Shown here: positions 8,369-16,508 of the stretch, piece by piece
Position numbering within the stretch: the first letter of the stretch is position 1
How the letters are laid out: each line of letters begins with the position of its first letter
Source of the DNA: Amycolatopsis sp. FBCC-B4732
Lineage (GTDB): Bacteria > Actinomycetota > Actinomycetes > Mycobacteriales > Pseudonocardiaceae
NCBI RefSeq assembly: GCF_023008405.1
Contig: NZ_CP095376.1
Location: forward strand, 6,676,501 to 6,740,500
Length of the DNA stretch: 64,000 nt
Direction of reading: 5' to 3'
Program-made: the position numbers and the translations under genes
Notes under the pieces: model-generated
Databases searched by the model: none
Told to the model about the DNA's origin: nothing
Seen by the model: only the letters and a program-made list of their open reading frames with translations

Positions 8369-8692
8369 ATGTCCCTCATCATGGAGACCATGGGCAAGGC
8401 GAAGCCTCGACCTCGTCGTTCGTTCACGCGGGAGTTCAAGGCCGAGATCGTCGAGCTGTGCCAGCGCGGCGACCGTTCGGTGGGGCAGGTCGCGAAAGAC
8501 TTCGACCTGACCGAGACCGCCGTGCGGCAGTGGGGCGCCCAGGCCGAGCGGGACGCCGGAACCCGCACCGACGGACTGACCAGCGACGAACGGGACGAAC
8601 TGGCCAGGTTGCGGAGGGAGAACCGCCGACTGTCCGAGGACGTGGAAATCCTCAAACGAGCGAGAGCTTTCTTCGCGAAGGAGATCCGGTGA
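8369..8692 (+). CDS. IS3-family transposase OrfA
   Basis: A 107-residue DNA-binding subunit. The HTH_Tnp_1 region (~15-60: SFTREFKAEIVELCQRGDRS ... TAVRQW) is followed by a leucine-zipper-like segment (ELARLRRENRRLSEDVEILK) that mediates OrfA-OrfB association. ATG codons at 8381 and 8390 are alternative starts. The stop at 8690 overlaps the OrfB GTG at 8689. Apparently intact. Confidence 0.93.
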   Translation: MSLIMETMGKAKPRPRRSFTREFKAEIVELCQRGDRSVGQVAKDFDLTETAVRQWGAQAERDAGTRTDGLTSDERDELARLRRENRRLSEDVEILKRARAFFAKEIR

Positions 8693-9567
8693 ACGTGTAC
8701 CCGTTCATCGAGGCGGAGAACGCTGCCGACAGTGGCAACGTCAAGCGTGCGTGCACCCTGTTGAAGGTCTCCCGAGCCGCCTACTACGCCCACCGCTCCG
8801 CCGAACCATCCCACCGCGCACGCCAGGACATCGAACTGACCGAGGAAATCGTCGCGATCCACGACGAATCGAACGGCACTTACGGAACACCTCGGCTGCA
8901 CGCCGAACTTCGCCACCGCGGTCAGCGGCATTCCCGCAAGCGTGTCGCCCGGCTCCTGCGCGCCGCCGGCCGCGCTGGGCGAGCTCCGAAGCGGTGGCGC
9001 ACCACCACCGTCCCCGCCCCGGCCGCGAGCACTCCGGCCGACCTGATCAAACGAGATTTCTCGTGCAGAGCAAGCGATGTCAACACGCGTTGGTGCGGCG
9101 ACATCACCTACATCCACACCTGGGAGGGCTGGCTGTATCTGGCCACCGTGATCGACCTCGACTCCCGCCGCGTCGTTGGCTGGGCCACCGTTGATCACCT
9201 GCGCACCGACCTCGTCGCCGAGGCGCTCAGTAACGCCGTCGCCCAGCGGCGGCCGGAATCCGGAGTGATCTTCCACTCCGATCGTGGCTGCCAGTACACC
9301 TCCACCCAATTCGGTGCTCTCGCCGAGGACCTCGGCGTGCGTTTATCGGTGGGACGTAAAGGACAGTGCTGGGACAATGCCGTCGCCGAATCGTTTTTCG
9401 CTACCATCAAGAAAGAATTGATCGACCGACGCGGCTGGCCCGCCCGGATTGCCGCGCGCAAGGCGATCTTCGGCTACATCGAAGGCTGGTACAACACCCG
9501 CCGGCTGCACTCCAGTCTCGGCTACCTCAGCCCCAACACCTACGAAGCCACCCACTGGGTAGCCTGA
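8689..9567 (+). CDS. IS3-family transposase OrfB (DDE integrase)
   Basis: 292 residues. GTG 8689 has GAAGGAG 5 bases upstream and overlaps the orfA stop; the fused OrfAB form would require frameshifting. An HTH_21-like N-terminus (VKRACTLLKVSRAAYYAHRS) precedes the rve catalytic core with D in RWCGDITYI, D in IFHSDRGCQY and E in AVAESFFATIKKE. All three acidic residues are present, so the transposase looks functional. Confidence 0.94.
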   Translation: MNVYPFIEAENAADSGNVKRACTLLKVSRAAYYAHRSAEPSHRARQDIELTEEIVAIHDESNGTYGTPRLHAELRHRGQRHSRKRVARLLRAAGRAGRAPKRWRTTTVPAPAASTPADLIKRDFSCRASDVNTRWCGDITYIHTWEGWLYLATVIDLDSRRVVGWATVDHLRTDLVAEALSNAVAQRRPESGVIFHSDRGCQYTSTQFGALAEDLGVRLSVGRKGQCWDNAVAESFFATIKKELIDRRGWPARIAARKAIFGYIEGWYNTRRLHSSLGYLSPNTYEATHWVA

Positions 9568-9631
9568 CCACCTTAACGACCCTGTCCGTCACAACGGGTC
9601 AGCCCCACACCCACCGCTTTGAGGACAGGCC

Positions 9632-11224
9632 CTAGCTTGAGTTTTAACGTCTGAGTGGCCGGCGGAGACCCCGCTGATCATGAGTGAAGCCCCTGGTCGA
9701 TCATTCCTTCTTGCGACAGAAGGAAGATCGAACCAGGGGCTTCAGTTGATCAGCGGGGTCTCCGCCGGTGACGGCAGTGCGGCCGGGGAGTTGTCCGTGC
9801 TCCGGCAGGAGTTCTACCGATGTCTGACCCGGCGGGCGGACGCGTTGTTCGAGCTGACCGAGGCCGTATTGTGCTCGGACGGGCCGGTCCGGTCGATCGC
9901 GGAGCTGTCCCTGGCCGGCGAGCACCGTCGTGGCCACGGCAGTGGCTATGCGGCGCTGGCGCGCGGACGTGTCGACATCGATCGGCTACGCACCGCGCTG
10001 AGCGAGGTCTCCCTGCCGCGTGCCGCGGACGGGCGGCTGGTGCTGGCGGTGGATGTGACCTGCTGGCTGCGTCCGGAAGCCCACACCTGCCCGCAGCGGA
10101 TCCTGTGTCACACCTACGGACGCGGCAAAGACCAGCACATGATGGTCCCAGGCTGGCCCTACTCTGTGATCGTCGCGCTCGAGTCCGGGCGCGGTTCGTG
10201 GACCGCGCCGCTGGATGCGGTCCGGCTCACCCCCGGCGACAACGCCGCGAACGTGACCGCCCGGCAGATCCGTGATGTCGTGGACCGGCTGGTCGCGGCC
10301 GGGCACTGGCAACCAGGAGACCCGCAGATTCTGCTGGTCGCCGACGCCGGCTACGACGGCCCCCGCCTGGCGCACGTGCTGGCCGATCTCCCGATCACCG
10401 TGCTGGTGAGAATGCGCACCGACCGGGTCCTGCATCGCCCGGTCGGCCCGCAGCCACCGGCCACCCTGGGCAGACCCCGGCGCCACGGCGCCGAGTTCGC
10501 CTTCGGCGATCCAGCGACCTGGGGTGAGCCTGATGTCGTCACCGACACCACGACCCGGCTCTACGGTCCTGCGTTGATCCGGGCCTGGGACCGGCTGCAC
10601 CCGCGGTTGACCCACCGCATCGCCTGGGCCGGCCACGGCGGCCCTCTGCCGATCATCGAAGGCACCGTGATCCGGCTGCAGGTCGAGCGCCTGCCTTCCG
10701 GCGCGATCCCGAAACCGGTGTGGCTTTGGCACTCCCGCACCGGCCTCGGTCAGGCCGAGGTCGATCTGGCCTGGCAGGCGTTCCTGCGCCGGTTCGACAT
10801 CGAGCACACCTTCCGCATGCTCAAGCAAACCCTCGGCTGGACCACCCCGAAACTCCGTGGGCCCGAGGCGGCCGACCGCTGGACCTGGTTGCTGATGACC
10901 GCTTACACCCAGCTGCGCCTCGCCCGTGATCTCACAGCGGATCTGCGCCGGCCCTGGGAGAAACCCCGATCATCCGGTCGGCTCACCCCGGCCAGGGTCC
11001 GCCGGGGGTTTCGGAACCTGCGTCCACAACTTGGCTGTCCGGCCAGTGTCCCGAAACCTTCACGACCCGGTCCCGGACGTCCCTCCGGAACGCCCAACCA
11101 CCGGCCCGCGTCACGCCACGACGTCCACACCGTCACCAGCTCGAACACCCGAAAACCCAGACGCGGCAAGAACACCAAGTCGAGCAACCCACGACCACGC
11201 CGAACAGGTTAAAACTCAAGCTAG
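9632..11224 (+). mobile_element. IS4/IS701-like insertion sequence with CTAG target duplication
   Basis: Perfect 13-bp inverted repeats CTTGAGTTTTAAC (9636-9648) and GTTAAAACTCAAG (11208-11220) are each flanked outside by CTAG (9632-9635, 11221-11224), a 4-bp duplication of the YTAR type described for IS701-like elements. It lies 30 bases after the IS3-family element. A single transposase gene fills it. Confidence 0.88.
9680..11212 (+). CDS. IS4/IS701-type DDE transposase
   Basis: 510 residues. Catalytic Asp in LAVDVTCWLR and in LLVADAGYDG. The C-terminal glutamate lies in RRFDIEHTFRMLK, matching the R(3)E(6)K core of the IS4 signature, with Phe at the usual Tyr position. The C-terminus after ~440 is basic and proline-rich. 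The stop lies inside the right inverted repeat. No frameshift is visible, so it is probably active or recently so. Confidence 0.9.
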   Translation: MSEAPGRSFLLATEGRSNQGLQLISGVSAGDGSAAGELSVLRQEFYRCLTRRADALFELTEAVLCSDGPVRSIAELSLAGEHRRGHGSGYAALARGRVDIDRLRTALSEVSLPRAADGRLVLAVDVTCWLRPEAHTCPQRILCHTYGRGKDQHMMVPGWPYSVIVALESGRGSWTAPLDAVRLTPGDNAANVTARQIRDVVDRLVAAGHWQPGDPQILLVADAGYDGPRLAHVLADLPITVLVRMRTDRVLHRPVGPQPPATLGRPRRHGAEFAFGDPATWGEPDVVTDTTTRLYGPALIRAWDRLHPRLTHRIAWAGHGGPLPIIEGTVIRLQVERLPSGAIPKPVWLWHSRTGLGQAEVDLAWQAFLRRFDIEHTFRMLKQTLGWTTPKLRGPEAADRWTWLLMTAYTQLRLARDLTADLRRPWEKPRSSGRLTPARVRRGFRNLRPQLGCPASVPKPSRPGPGRPSGTPNHRPASRHDVHTVTSSNTRKPRRGKNTKSSNPRPRRTG

Positions 11225-11652
11225 GCAGCTCTCTTCCTTACCCGGCATTACCTGCTGCTCGACCGGCGTCGACCACCGTACCCGGTAATCGACGCGGCGC
11301 AATCGAATTACCCGGTCAGCTCGGGCGGGGTGCGGGAACCGCGATCGGCGGCACACCACTGCGGCGCCACGCCCACTCCAGGGTCATGACCGTCGAGTCC
11401 AGCCAGGCTGGTCCAGTAAATATGCAGGGAGGGTTCGGAATCCCGAATCTCGATCCGATCCCATGTTATCGGCAAATCGGCCGGATAATTGTTAAGGTGA
11501 GTTCCGTTTGTTGACCGATGGGAATAGTGCTCATCACCTGTCCCTGGCTTCAGGGTAGGAATCCTGGCCATACTTCGTGGTACGACAGGTAGTGCCCCGT
11601 GGTCTTCATCACGGAGCACCGCCCTGCCAATCAACGACTCCTGCTCGTTGCG
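11225..11652. other. Gap after the insertion sequence
   Basis: About 428 bases. A possible minus-strand reading frame from 11571 to 11308 (MARIPTLKPGTGDEHYSHRS..., 87 residues) has no ribosome site or known domain and is not called. No terminator or repeat is evident. Confidence 0.35.
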
Positions 11653-11994
11653 TCAGCCCCAGTTGATGCTGGCGCCCGTGACGCGGAACGTGCACTCGTT
11701 CTGGTCACTTCCCGGCCCGTACTGCCAGTTGCCGTAGATGTCGCCCTGGAGTTGGCAGGTGAGCTTCAGGCGCCACTTCTGGCGGCCGTGGCCGACACAG
11801 TTGGTCTTGCCCAACGTGTTGAACCACTGGTTGTGGCATGTGAGGCCGCCGCGGCTTTGGGTCGAGGACCCCGACATGATGGTCACGCCTCCGGTCGGCG
11901 GGGACGTGGAATCCGCCAACGCCGGCAGGCTCGTCCCGCCACCGATGGCGGCGACCGTGATTGCGACCAAACCCATCCTGCACAAAACGTTCAT
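11653..11994 (-). CDS. Small secreted cysteine-containing protein
   Basis: 113 residues. A signal peptide (MNVLCRMGLVAITVAAIGGG..., probable cleavage after ALA at ~27) leaves a mature protein of ~86 residues. It has four cysteines (LTCHNQWF, KTNCVGH, KLTCQLQ, NECTFRV) spaced for two disulfides and aromatic-rich ends. Start 11994 is preceded by the purine-rich GGGGAAGAGAAG. I recognise no family. It is transcribed away from the SARP-type regulator at 12387 with a shared ~390-base upstream region, so that regulator may control it. A small secreted cystine-stabilised fold fits an inhibitor, toxin or signal, but that is speculation. Confidence 0.7.
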   Translation of the reverse strand: MNVLCRMGLVAITVAAIGGGTSLPALADSTSPPTGGVTIMSGSSTQSRGGLTCHNQWFNTLGKTNCVGHGRQKWRLKLTCQLQGDIYGNWQYGPGSDQNECTFRVTGASINWG

Positions 11995-12386
11995 TCTTCT
12001 CTTCCCCTTAGTTTCCGAAAAGCCCGCACAATGCGGGCGATTGCGCGCGTGATTTCGACGCGAGTAAGGCGTACTTCGCCGCGCCGAGTGGTCGTCACCA
12101 GTTGCACCTGCATTCTGCGAATTCGGTGCAGATCATTGTCGCAATTGCCATTCCGGCATGTTGCGAGTGGGAAGTTTCCCCCTTTTTTGTTGTAGTTTTG
12201 GTCGCGAATCTTTGGCCCTGCGTCGTCTGAGTGACATCGGCGGGGGAGGTTGGGCCCCGTTGCTCGCGGATCAGCGCAATAGCCATGGTGCGGGCCCGTT
12301 CGAGGGAAAACCTTGCGAAAACCTTGAACTCGCAAGCCACTCTGGTATCCCGGAATCATCACAGGATGCGGGGTCAGGATGTGAGC
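11995..12386. promoter_or_regulatory. Divergent upstream region of the secreted protein and the SARP regulator
   Basis: About 390 bases between divergent genes, lower in G+C around 12115-12200. It must hold both promoters. I cannot pick out direct heptamer repeats of the SARP-binding type with confidence. Confidence 0.35.
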
Positions 12387-15158
12387 ATGGCGGAGTTCCG
12401 GTTGCTGGGCGGCGTCGAGGCACTGCAGGGAGACGAACTGGTCGACCTCGGGCACTCTCGGCAGCGTGGTGTCCTGGGTGTGTTGTTGGCCGAAGCCAAC
12501 AGACCCGTCACTGTTGAACGGTTACTGGACCGCGTTTGGGGTGCGCACCAGCCACGCCGGGGTCGGGCGACCCTCTACAGCTACCTGAGCCGCCTGCGCA
12601 CGGCGCTGGCAGCGTTCGATGGTGTCCGGCTGGAGCGCCGTGCCGGCTACCGGCTCGTCCTTGACGACCGGACCGTGGATCTGCACCGATTCCACGACCT
12701 GCTCGCCCGGGCCAGAAGCGCCCAGGACGATGAGCAGGCCGCGGTGTTGTTCGAGCACGCTCTGGCGTTGTGGAAGGGCGAGGCTGTGCCGGAGTTGGAC
12801 ACACCCTGGGCGATCGAACTGCGGGCCACGCTCGATCAACTCCGGCTGGCCGCCGAACTCGACCACGCCGATGTCGCGTTGCGTCACGGCCGACACAGCG
12901 AGCTGCTACCTGACCTGATCGACCGCGCGGCCCACCACCCGCTGGATGAACGGCTGGCGAGCCAGGTCATGACTGCTCTGTATCGCAACGGACGCCAAGC
13001 TGACGCCCTGGAGCACTACCAGGCCGTGCGGGAACGACTGGCCGAGGAACTGGGCACCGACCCCAGTTCGTCTCTGCAGCAGTTACACCAACGGATCCTC
13101 ACCGCCGATACCACCCTCGTGCTCACGTACCCCTCGACTGCCGCAGACCGGCCTGTGCCACGGCAGCTCCCGCCAGCGCCGCCGCACTTCACCGGGCGTG
13201 CTCCTGAGCTGGCCGCCCTGTCCAAGGCTCTGGACACCGTCGGAAATGCCGCGACGGTCGCAATCTCCGCGGTCGGCGGATCGGGCGGGATCGGTAAAAC
13301 GTGGCTGGCTTTGACGTGGGCACACCGCCATGCCGACCGCTTCCCGGACGGGCAGCTGTTCGTGGACCTGCGTGGCTTCAGTCCGGAGAGCGACCCGATG
13401 GACCCCGCTGTCGCGGTACGCGGGTTCCTCGACGCTCTCGGCTTCAGCTCCGACCGTATTCCAGCGGACCCGCACGCCCAGGGCGCCTTATACCGAAGCC
13501 TGGTCGCCGACAGGCAGATGTTGATCGTGCTCGACAATGCCGCCACCAATGACCAAGTTGGCCCGCTGCTACCCGGCGGCAGCACCTGCACCGTATTGGT
13601 GACCAGCCGCCACCGCCTACCCAGCCTGATCGCCACCAACGGTGCCCAACACCTGCACTTGGATGTTCTCTCGGATGTCGAATCGCGCGCGCTGCTGAGC
13701 GGCCGACTCGGCAAACGGCGGGTATCGGCCGAACCCCGCGCGGTGGATGAACTGATCGCGTTGTGCGGCGGGTTCCCGCTGGCGTTGGGCGTCCTCGCAG
13801 CGCAGGCCCACACCCATCCCACCGCGCCCTTGAACGAATACAGCACCGAATTGCGCGAGCTTGGCGTAGACGCGTTGGTCGACGACGACCCGACTGCCAA
13901 CCTGCCCACCGTGCTGTCCTGGTCCCTCCGCGGTTTGACTGCCGAGCAGCGCCAGGTGTTCGCGTTGTCGGGCATCGCTCCCGGCCCGGACATCGCGCTG
14001 CCCGCTGTCGCGAGTCTGACCGGCCTGCCCGACGCGGAAGTCCGCAAGATGCTGCGCCGGCTGGAGGATGCATCCCTGATCGAGCGGACCAGCGACGGCC
14101 GTTACCACATGCATGACCTTATCCGCGCCTACGCCAGCACGATCGCCAGTGACCTAACCGAAGTCGAACGAGAGACGGCACTACGCAGAGTCGTGGACTT
14201 CTACCTGCACACGGCCTTCCGCGCACGCCACCTCCTCAATCCCCGCCCCGATCAGTCCCCGCAACTGACCCCGCTGGCACCCGGTGCGCGCCCTTGTCCG
14301 CTCCCCGGTGCCGCGGCGGCGACCGCATGGTTCGACGTCGAACACTCCTGCTTGCTCGCCGCTCAAGACACTGCCGCGATGCGTCGGTGGGACGACATCG
14401 TGTGGCAACTGGCCTGGACACTGATCACGTTCCATGACCGGCGAGGACTTCTGCACGACGCCCAAGCCGTGTGGCGAACGGCAGTCGACGCCGCAGAACA
14501 CCTTCCCGAGCCTGCGAACCAGGTCTTCGGACACCGGCGCTTAGGCCTCATATACGCCTTATTGGGGCGGCACGAGCACGCCATCGAGTGCCTGAATCAG
14601 GCTCTCAGCCTGGCCGAACAACTCCACGACACGACCCTGCAGGCCCACACACATTTCGATTTCGGGCGCGCCTACGGGCAGCGAGGAGACGACCGGCAGG
14701 CCCTGAGGCACGCCCGCCACGCACTCGAGCTCTGTCGCGTACTAGGCGAGCAGGCGTGGGAAGCCGACGCGCTCAACGGCGTCGGCTGGCACGCCGCCCG
14801 GCTGGGCGACTACGACACCGCTCGCGAGCACTGCCAGGCTGCCCTCAACCTGCACCGGAAGCACAGCAACCCCGCCGGCGAGGCAGCCACGCTGGACAGC
14901 CTCGGCTACATCGAGCACCACAGCGGCCACGATGCCCAGGCCGTTGACCTGTATCGCCAAGCCGTTGATCTGCTTCGAGACCACGGCAACATTTACGAAA
15001 TCGCCAACACCCTCGACGGGCTCGCTCGCCCACAGGCGGCGCTCGGCGAGCACGGTTTAGCACGCTCAGCGTGGTTAGAGGCCCTGCAGCTATACCAGCA
15101 GCAAGAACGTCACGTCGACGCCGCCCGGGTACAACGACAACTGGAAAGCCTCGGTTAA
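12387..15158 (+). CDS. SARP-family transcriptional regulator with NB-ARC and TPR domains
   Basis: About 923 residues, AfsR-like architecture. Residues 1-~90 form a winged-helix DNA-binding domain (EFRLLGGVEALQ ... ATLYSYLSRLRTAL), ~95-245 the bacterial transcriptional activation domain, ~270-560 NB-ARC with Walker A GGSGGIGKTW (~296) and Walker B LIVLDNA, and the last ~300 residues TPR-like helices. ATG 12387 is chosen because the conserved start of the OmpR-like domain follows at once and AGGA lies 7 bases upstream; GTG 12381 is possible. NTP binding and TPR ligand sensing probably gate activation. It is the last gene of the island; the divergent small secreted protein is a candidate target. 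Confidence 0.92.
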   Translation: MAEFRLLGGVEALQGDELVDLGHSRQRGVLGVLLAEANRPVTVERLLDRVWGAHQPRRGRATLYSYLSRLRTALAAFDGVRLERRAGYRLVLDDRTVDLHRFHDLLARARSAQDDEQAAVLFEHALALWKGEAVPELDTPWAIELRATLDQLRLAAELDHADVALRHGRHSELLPDLIDRAAHHPLDERLASQVMTALYRNGRQADALEHYQAVRERLAEELGTDPSSSLQQLHQRILTADTTLVLTYPSTAADRPVPRQLPPAPPHFTGRAPELAALSKALDTVGNAATVAISAVGGSGGIGKTWLALTWAHRHADRFPDGQLFVDLRGFSPESDPMDPAVAVRGFLDALGFSSDRIPADPHAQGALYRSLVADRQMLIVLDNAATNDQVGPLLPGGSTCTVLVTSRHRLPSLIATNGAQHLHLDVLSDVESRALLSGRLGKRRVSAEPRAVDELIALCGGFPLALGVLAAQAHTHPTAPLNEYSTELRELGVDALVDDDPTANLPTVLSWSLRGLTAEQRQVFALSGIAPGPDIALPAVASLTGLPDAEVRKMLRRLEDASLIERTSDGRYHMHDLIRAYASTIASDLTEVERETALRRVVDFYLHTAFRARHLLNPRPDQSPQLTPLAPGARPCPLPGAAAATAWFDVEHSCLLAAQDTAAMRRWDDIVWQLAWTLITFHDRRGLLHDAQAVWRTAVDAAEHLPEPANQVFGHRRLGLIYALLGRHEHAIECLNQALSLAEQLHDTTLQAHTHFDFGRAYGQRGDDRQALRHARHALELCRVLGEQAWEADALNGVGWHAARLGDYDTAREHCQAALNLHRKHSNPAGEAATLDSLGYIEHHSGHDAQAVDLYRQAVDLLRDHGNIYEIANTLDGLARPQAALGEHGLARSAWLEALQLYQQQERHVDAARVQRQLESLG

Positions 15159-15442
15159 CCAGATTACTCATCAGCAACCTCGAGGGTATACGGAATTGTC
15201 GTTGACCAGACGAGTCCGCCCCGACGCTCGCTCCCCAGGGCCACGCCGTCGAGCCCGCCTTCGTCCCGCTGGCCGATCGGCTCCGACCAGTCCGTGTTCG
15301 GCGCTGACGCGGCCGTGCTGGTCAAGACGCACGGCGTGGCCACGATCTCCTGGCCCCCGGGCGGCGTAACTGTGGCCGGCCGCGGTGACGACCTAGCCAC
15401 GCATCGGGTTCTTACTGTGCTGGCGTCGCCGTCGATGCACCT
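15159..15442. other. Distal end of the island, no firm gene
   Basis: A minus-strand frame at 15164-15400 (GTG start, ending VWSTTIPYTLEVADE) is protein-like at its end but has no ribosome site or recognised domain. It could be a truncated gene left at the island boundary. Confidence 0.3.
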
Positions 15443-15452
15443 TTAGCTCCAC
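15443..15452 (+). repeat. Candidate attR core (tRNA-Ala tail copy)
   Basis: TTAGCTCCAC identical to tRNA-Ala positions 2534-2543. No tRNA body precedes it. A strong terminator begins 7 bases later, the arrangement expected if this was once the end of the tRNA gene before island insertion. Confidence 0.6.
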
Positions 15453-15458
15453 TCTCGC

Positions 15459-15503
15459 AAAACCCCTTCGTTTCAGCCCCCGCGGGCTGACCGGAGGGGT
15501 TTT
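15459..15503. terminator. Bidirectional terminator hairpin
   Basis: AAAACCCCT (15459-15467) pairs with AGGGGTTTT (15495-15503), with inner CAGCCC/GGGCTG. It probably served the tRNA on one strand and serves the convergent MarR gene on the other. Confidence 0.85.
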
Positions 15504-15522
15504 CCGCGTTCCGGGGCCGCGG

Positions 15523-15942
15523 TCAGTCGGATTCGAGGATCTCGGCCAGCCGCAGCGTGTCTTCGAGGTAGCGCTCGTACGGGAATCCGGCGGCGATGAG
15601 CCCGGCGCGGAACTCGTCGTAGAGGGGCTTCCCGTTGACCTGGAACGCTTTCCGGCCGGTTTCCGTGAGCGTGACCAGACGCCGTCGGGCGTGGGCGGGG
15701 TCGACCACGACCTGGACCAGGCCGTCCGCCTCCAGGGTGCGCAGGGAGCGGCTGATCGCCGGGTCCGAGACCGACAACGCCTGGGCCAGGCGGTGTTGCG
15801 TTGCCGGCTCGATGTCCTCCAGCGTGCCCAGCAGCCGGATCTGGCTGTACGTCAAGCCGTCCTCGCCGTCGGTGCGGCGGCGGGCCGCGTCGCCCAGCAG
15901 CATGACCACGCGGTGCAGCAAGTCTGCGAGTCCTTCGTCCAC
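15523..15942 (-). CDS. MarR-family transcriptional regulator
   Basis: 139 residues of usual family length. A winged HTH is centred on residues ~35-100 (TYSQIRLLGTLEDIEPATQH ... VSDPAISRSLRTLEADGLV), with the wing VVDPAHARRRLVTLTETGR. The flanking helices form the dimer interface. It diverges from the membrane protein at 15999 and a perfect dyad sits between them, so it probably represses that unit and itself in response to a small ligand. Confidence 0.93.
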   Translation of the reverse strand: MDEGLADLLHRVVMLLGDAARRRTDGEDGLTYSQIRLLGTLEDIEPATQHRLAQALSVSDPAISRSLRTLEADGLVQVVVDPAHARRRLVTLTETGRKAFQVNGKPLYDEFRAGLIAAGFPYERYLEDTLRLAEILESD

Positions 15943-15967
15943 GCCGTCAGCTTAGCAGAGTGTTGAC

Positions 15968-15983
15968 TGGTTAATGTTAACCA
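15968..15983. promoter_or_regulatory. Candidate MarR operator
   Basis: The perfect dyad TGGTTAA-TG-TTAACCA lies between the divergent marR and 15999 genes, starting within a TTGACT that could be a -35 element. A MarR dimer bound here would block both promoters. Confidence 0.65.
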
Positions 15984-15998
15984 TGCAAGACTCGTGGC

Positions 15999-16502
15999 AT
16001 GGACACCTTCGGTTACTTCGCCCAGTCGGCTTTTCCCCTGGTCTGGATCGTGGTCCCGGCCATCGGGGCCTACCTGCGAGCCCGCCACGTCACCTCGGCC
16101 CGGGAGCGGCTGGAGATCTGGCAGCGCTGGTGGGCCATCGGCGCCTTCGGCATCGGCAGTCTGTGGATGACGGTGGCGTTCCTCGCCTTCCCGGACGTGA
16201 TGGCCACCGCCATCGGCTTTCCCCGGACGCCGTTCCTGTTCGAGATCGCCTTCGCCAACCTCGGGCTGGCCGTCATGGGCTTCCGCGCGGCTTCGGCGTC
16301 AGCGCGTGAGCGCATCACCATCGGGCTCGGCGGCGGCATGTTCCTGTGGGGCGCCCTCGCCGGCCACGTCTACCAATGGTTCGCGGGCGGCGACCACGCT
16401 CCCGGCAACACCGGCGGCGTGCTCGTCAACGACCTGCTGATCCCGGCGGTCATGATCGTGCTCGCCGTGCGTTCGCGGCGCCTGGCGCCGGTTGCGGTCT
16501 GA
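15999..16502 (+). CDS. Four-helix membrane protein (DUF6790-like)
   Basis: 167 residues with hydrophobic segments at ~8-26, ~45-65, ~78-97 and ~108-125, plus a C-terminal hydrophobic stretch (~140-157). The pattern (IWQRWWAIGAFGIGSLWM, FANLGLAVMGFRA, GHVYQW) resembles uncharacterised actinobacterial DUF6790-type proteins, an assignment made from memory. It is the first gene downstream of the MarR dyad and is followed by a TMEM175-type gene 6 bases on, probably in one operon. Confidence 0.75.
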   Translation: MDTFGYFAQSAFPLVWIVVPAIGAYLRARHVTSARERLEIWQRWWAIGAFGIGSLWMTVAFLAFPDVMATAIGFPRTPFLFEIAFANLGLAVMGFRAASASARERITIGLGGGMFLWGALAGHVYQWFAGGDHAPGNTGGVLVNDLLIPAVMIVLAVRSRRLAPVAV

Positions 16503-16508
16503 GCTACC

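Larger units (their letters stand above)
8317..9601 (+). mobile_element. IS3-family insertion sequence
   Basis: Terminal inverted repeats are TGACCCGTTTTGACGGACA (8317-8335) and TGTCCGTCACAACGGGTCA (9583-9601), matching at 18 of 19 positions. It contains orfA and orfB. No convincing target duplication is left (GGCG before, GCCC after). Confidence 0.9.
2534..15452. mobile_element. Putative tRNA-Ala-integrated genomic island (~12.9 kb)
   Basis: The segment is bounded by the tRNA-Ala 3' end and a duplicated tRNA tail at 15443-15452. An excisionase-like gene and a tyrosine integrase lie just inside the tRNA end. The interior contains an Lsr2 homologue, a lower-G+C operon (5398-7074), gene fragments and two insertion sequences, all typical island content. 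A terminator hairpin follows each tRNA-tail copy, as expected if the distal one was the tRNA's original terminator. No replication or conjugation genes are recognisable, so the element is probably not self-transmissible. Confidence 0.7.

Noticed and set aside
15443..15452. A second tRNA gene at the distal island end
   Set aside because: Only the 3' tail is present; no D, anticodon or T arm precedes it.
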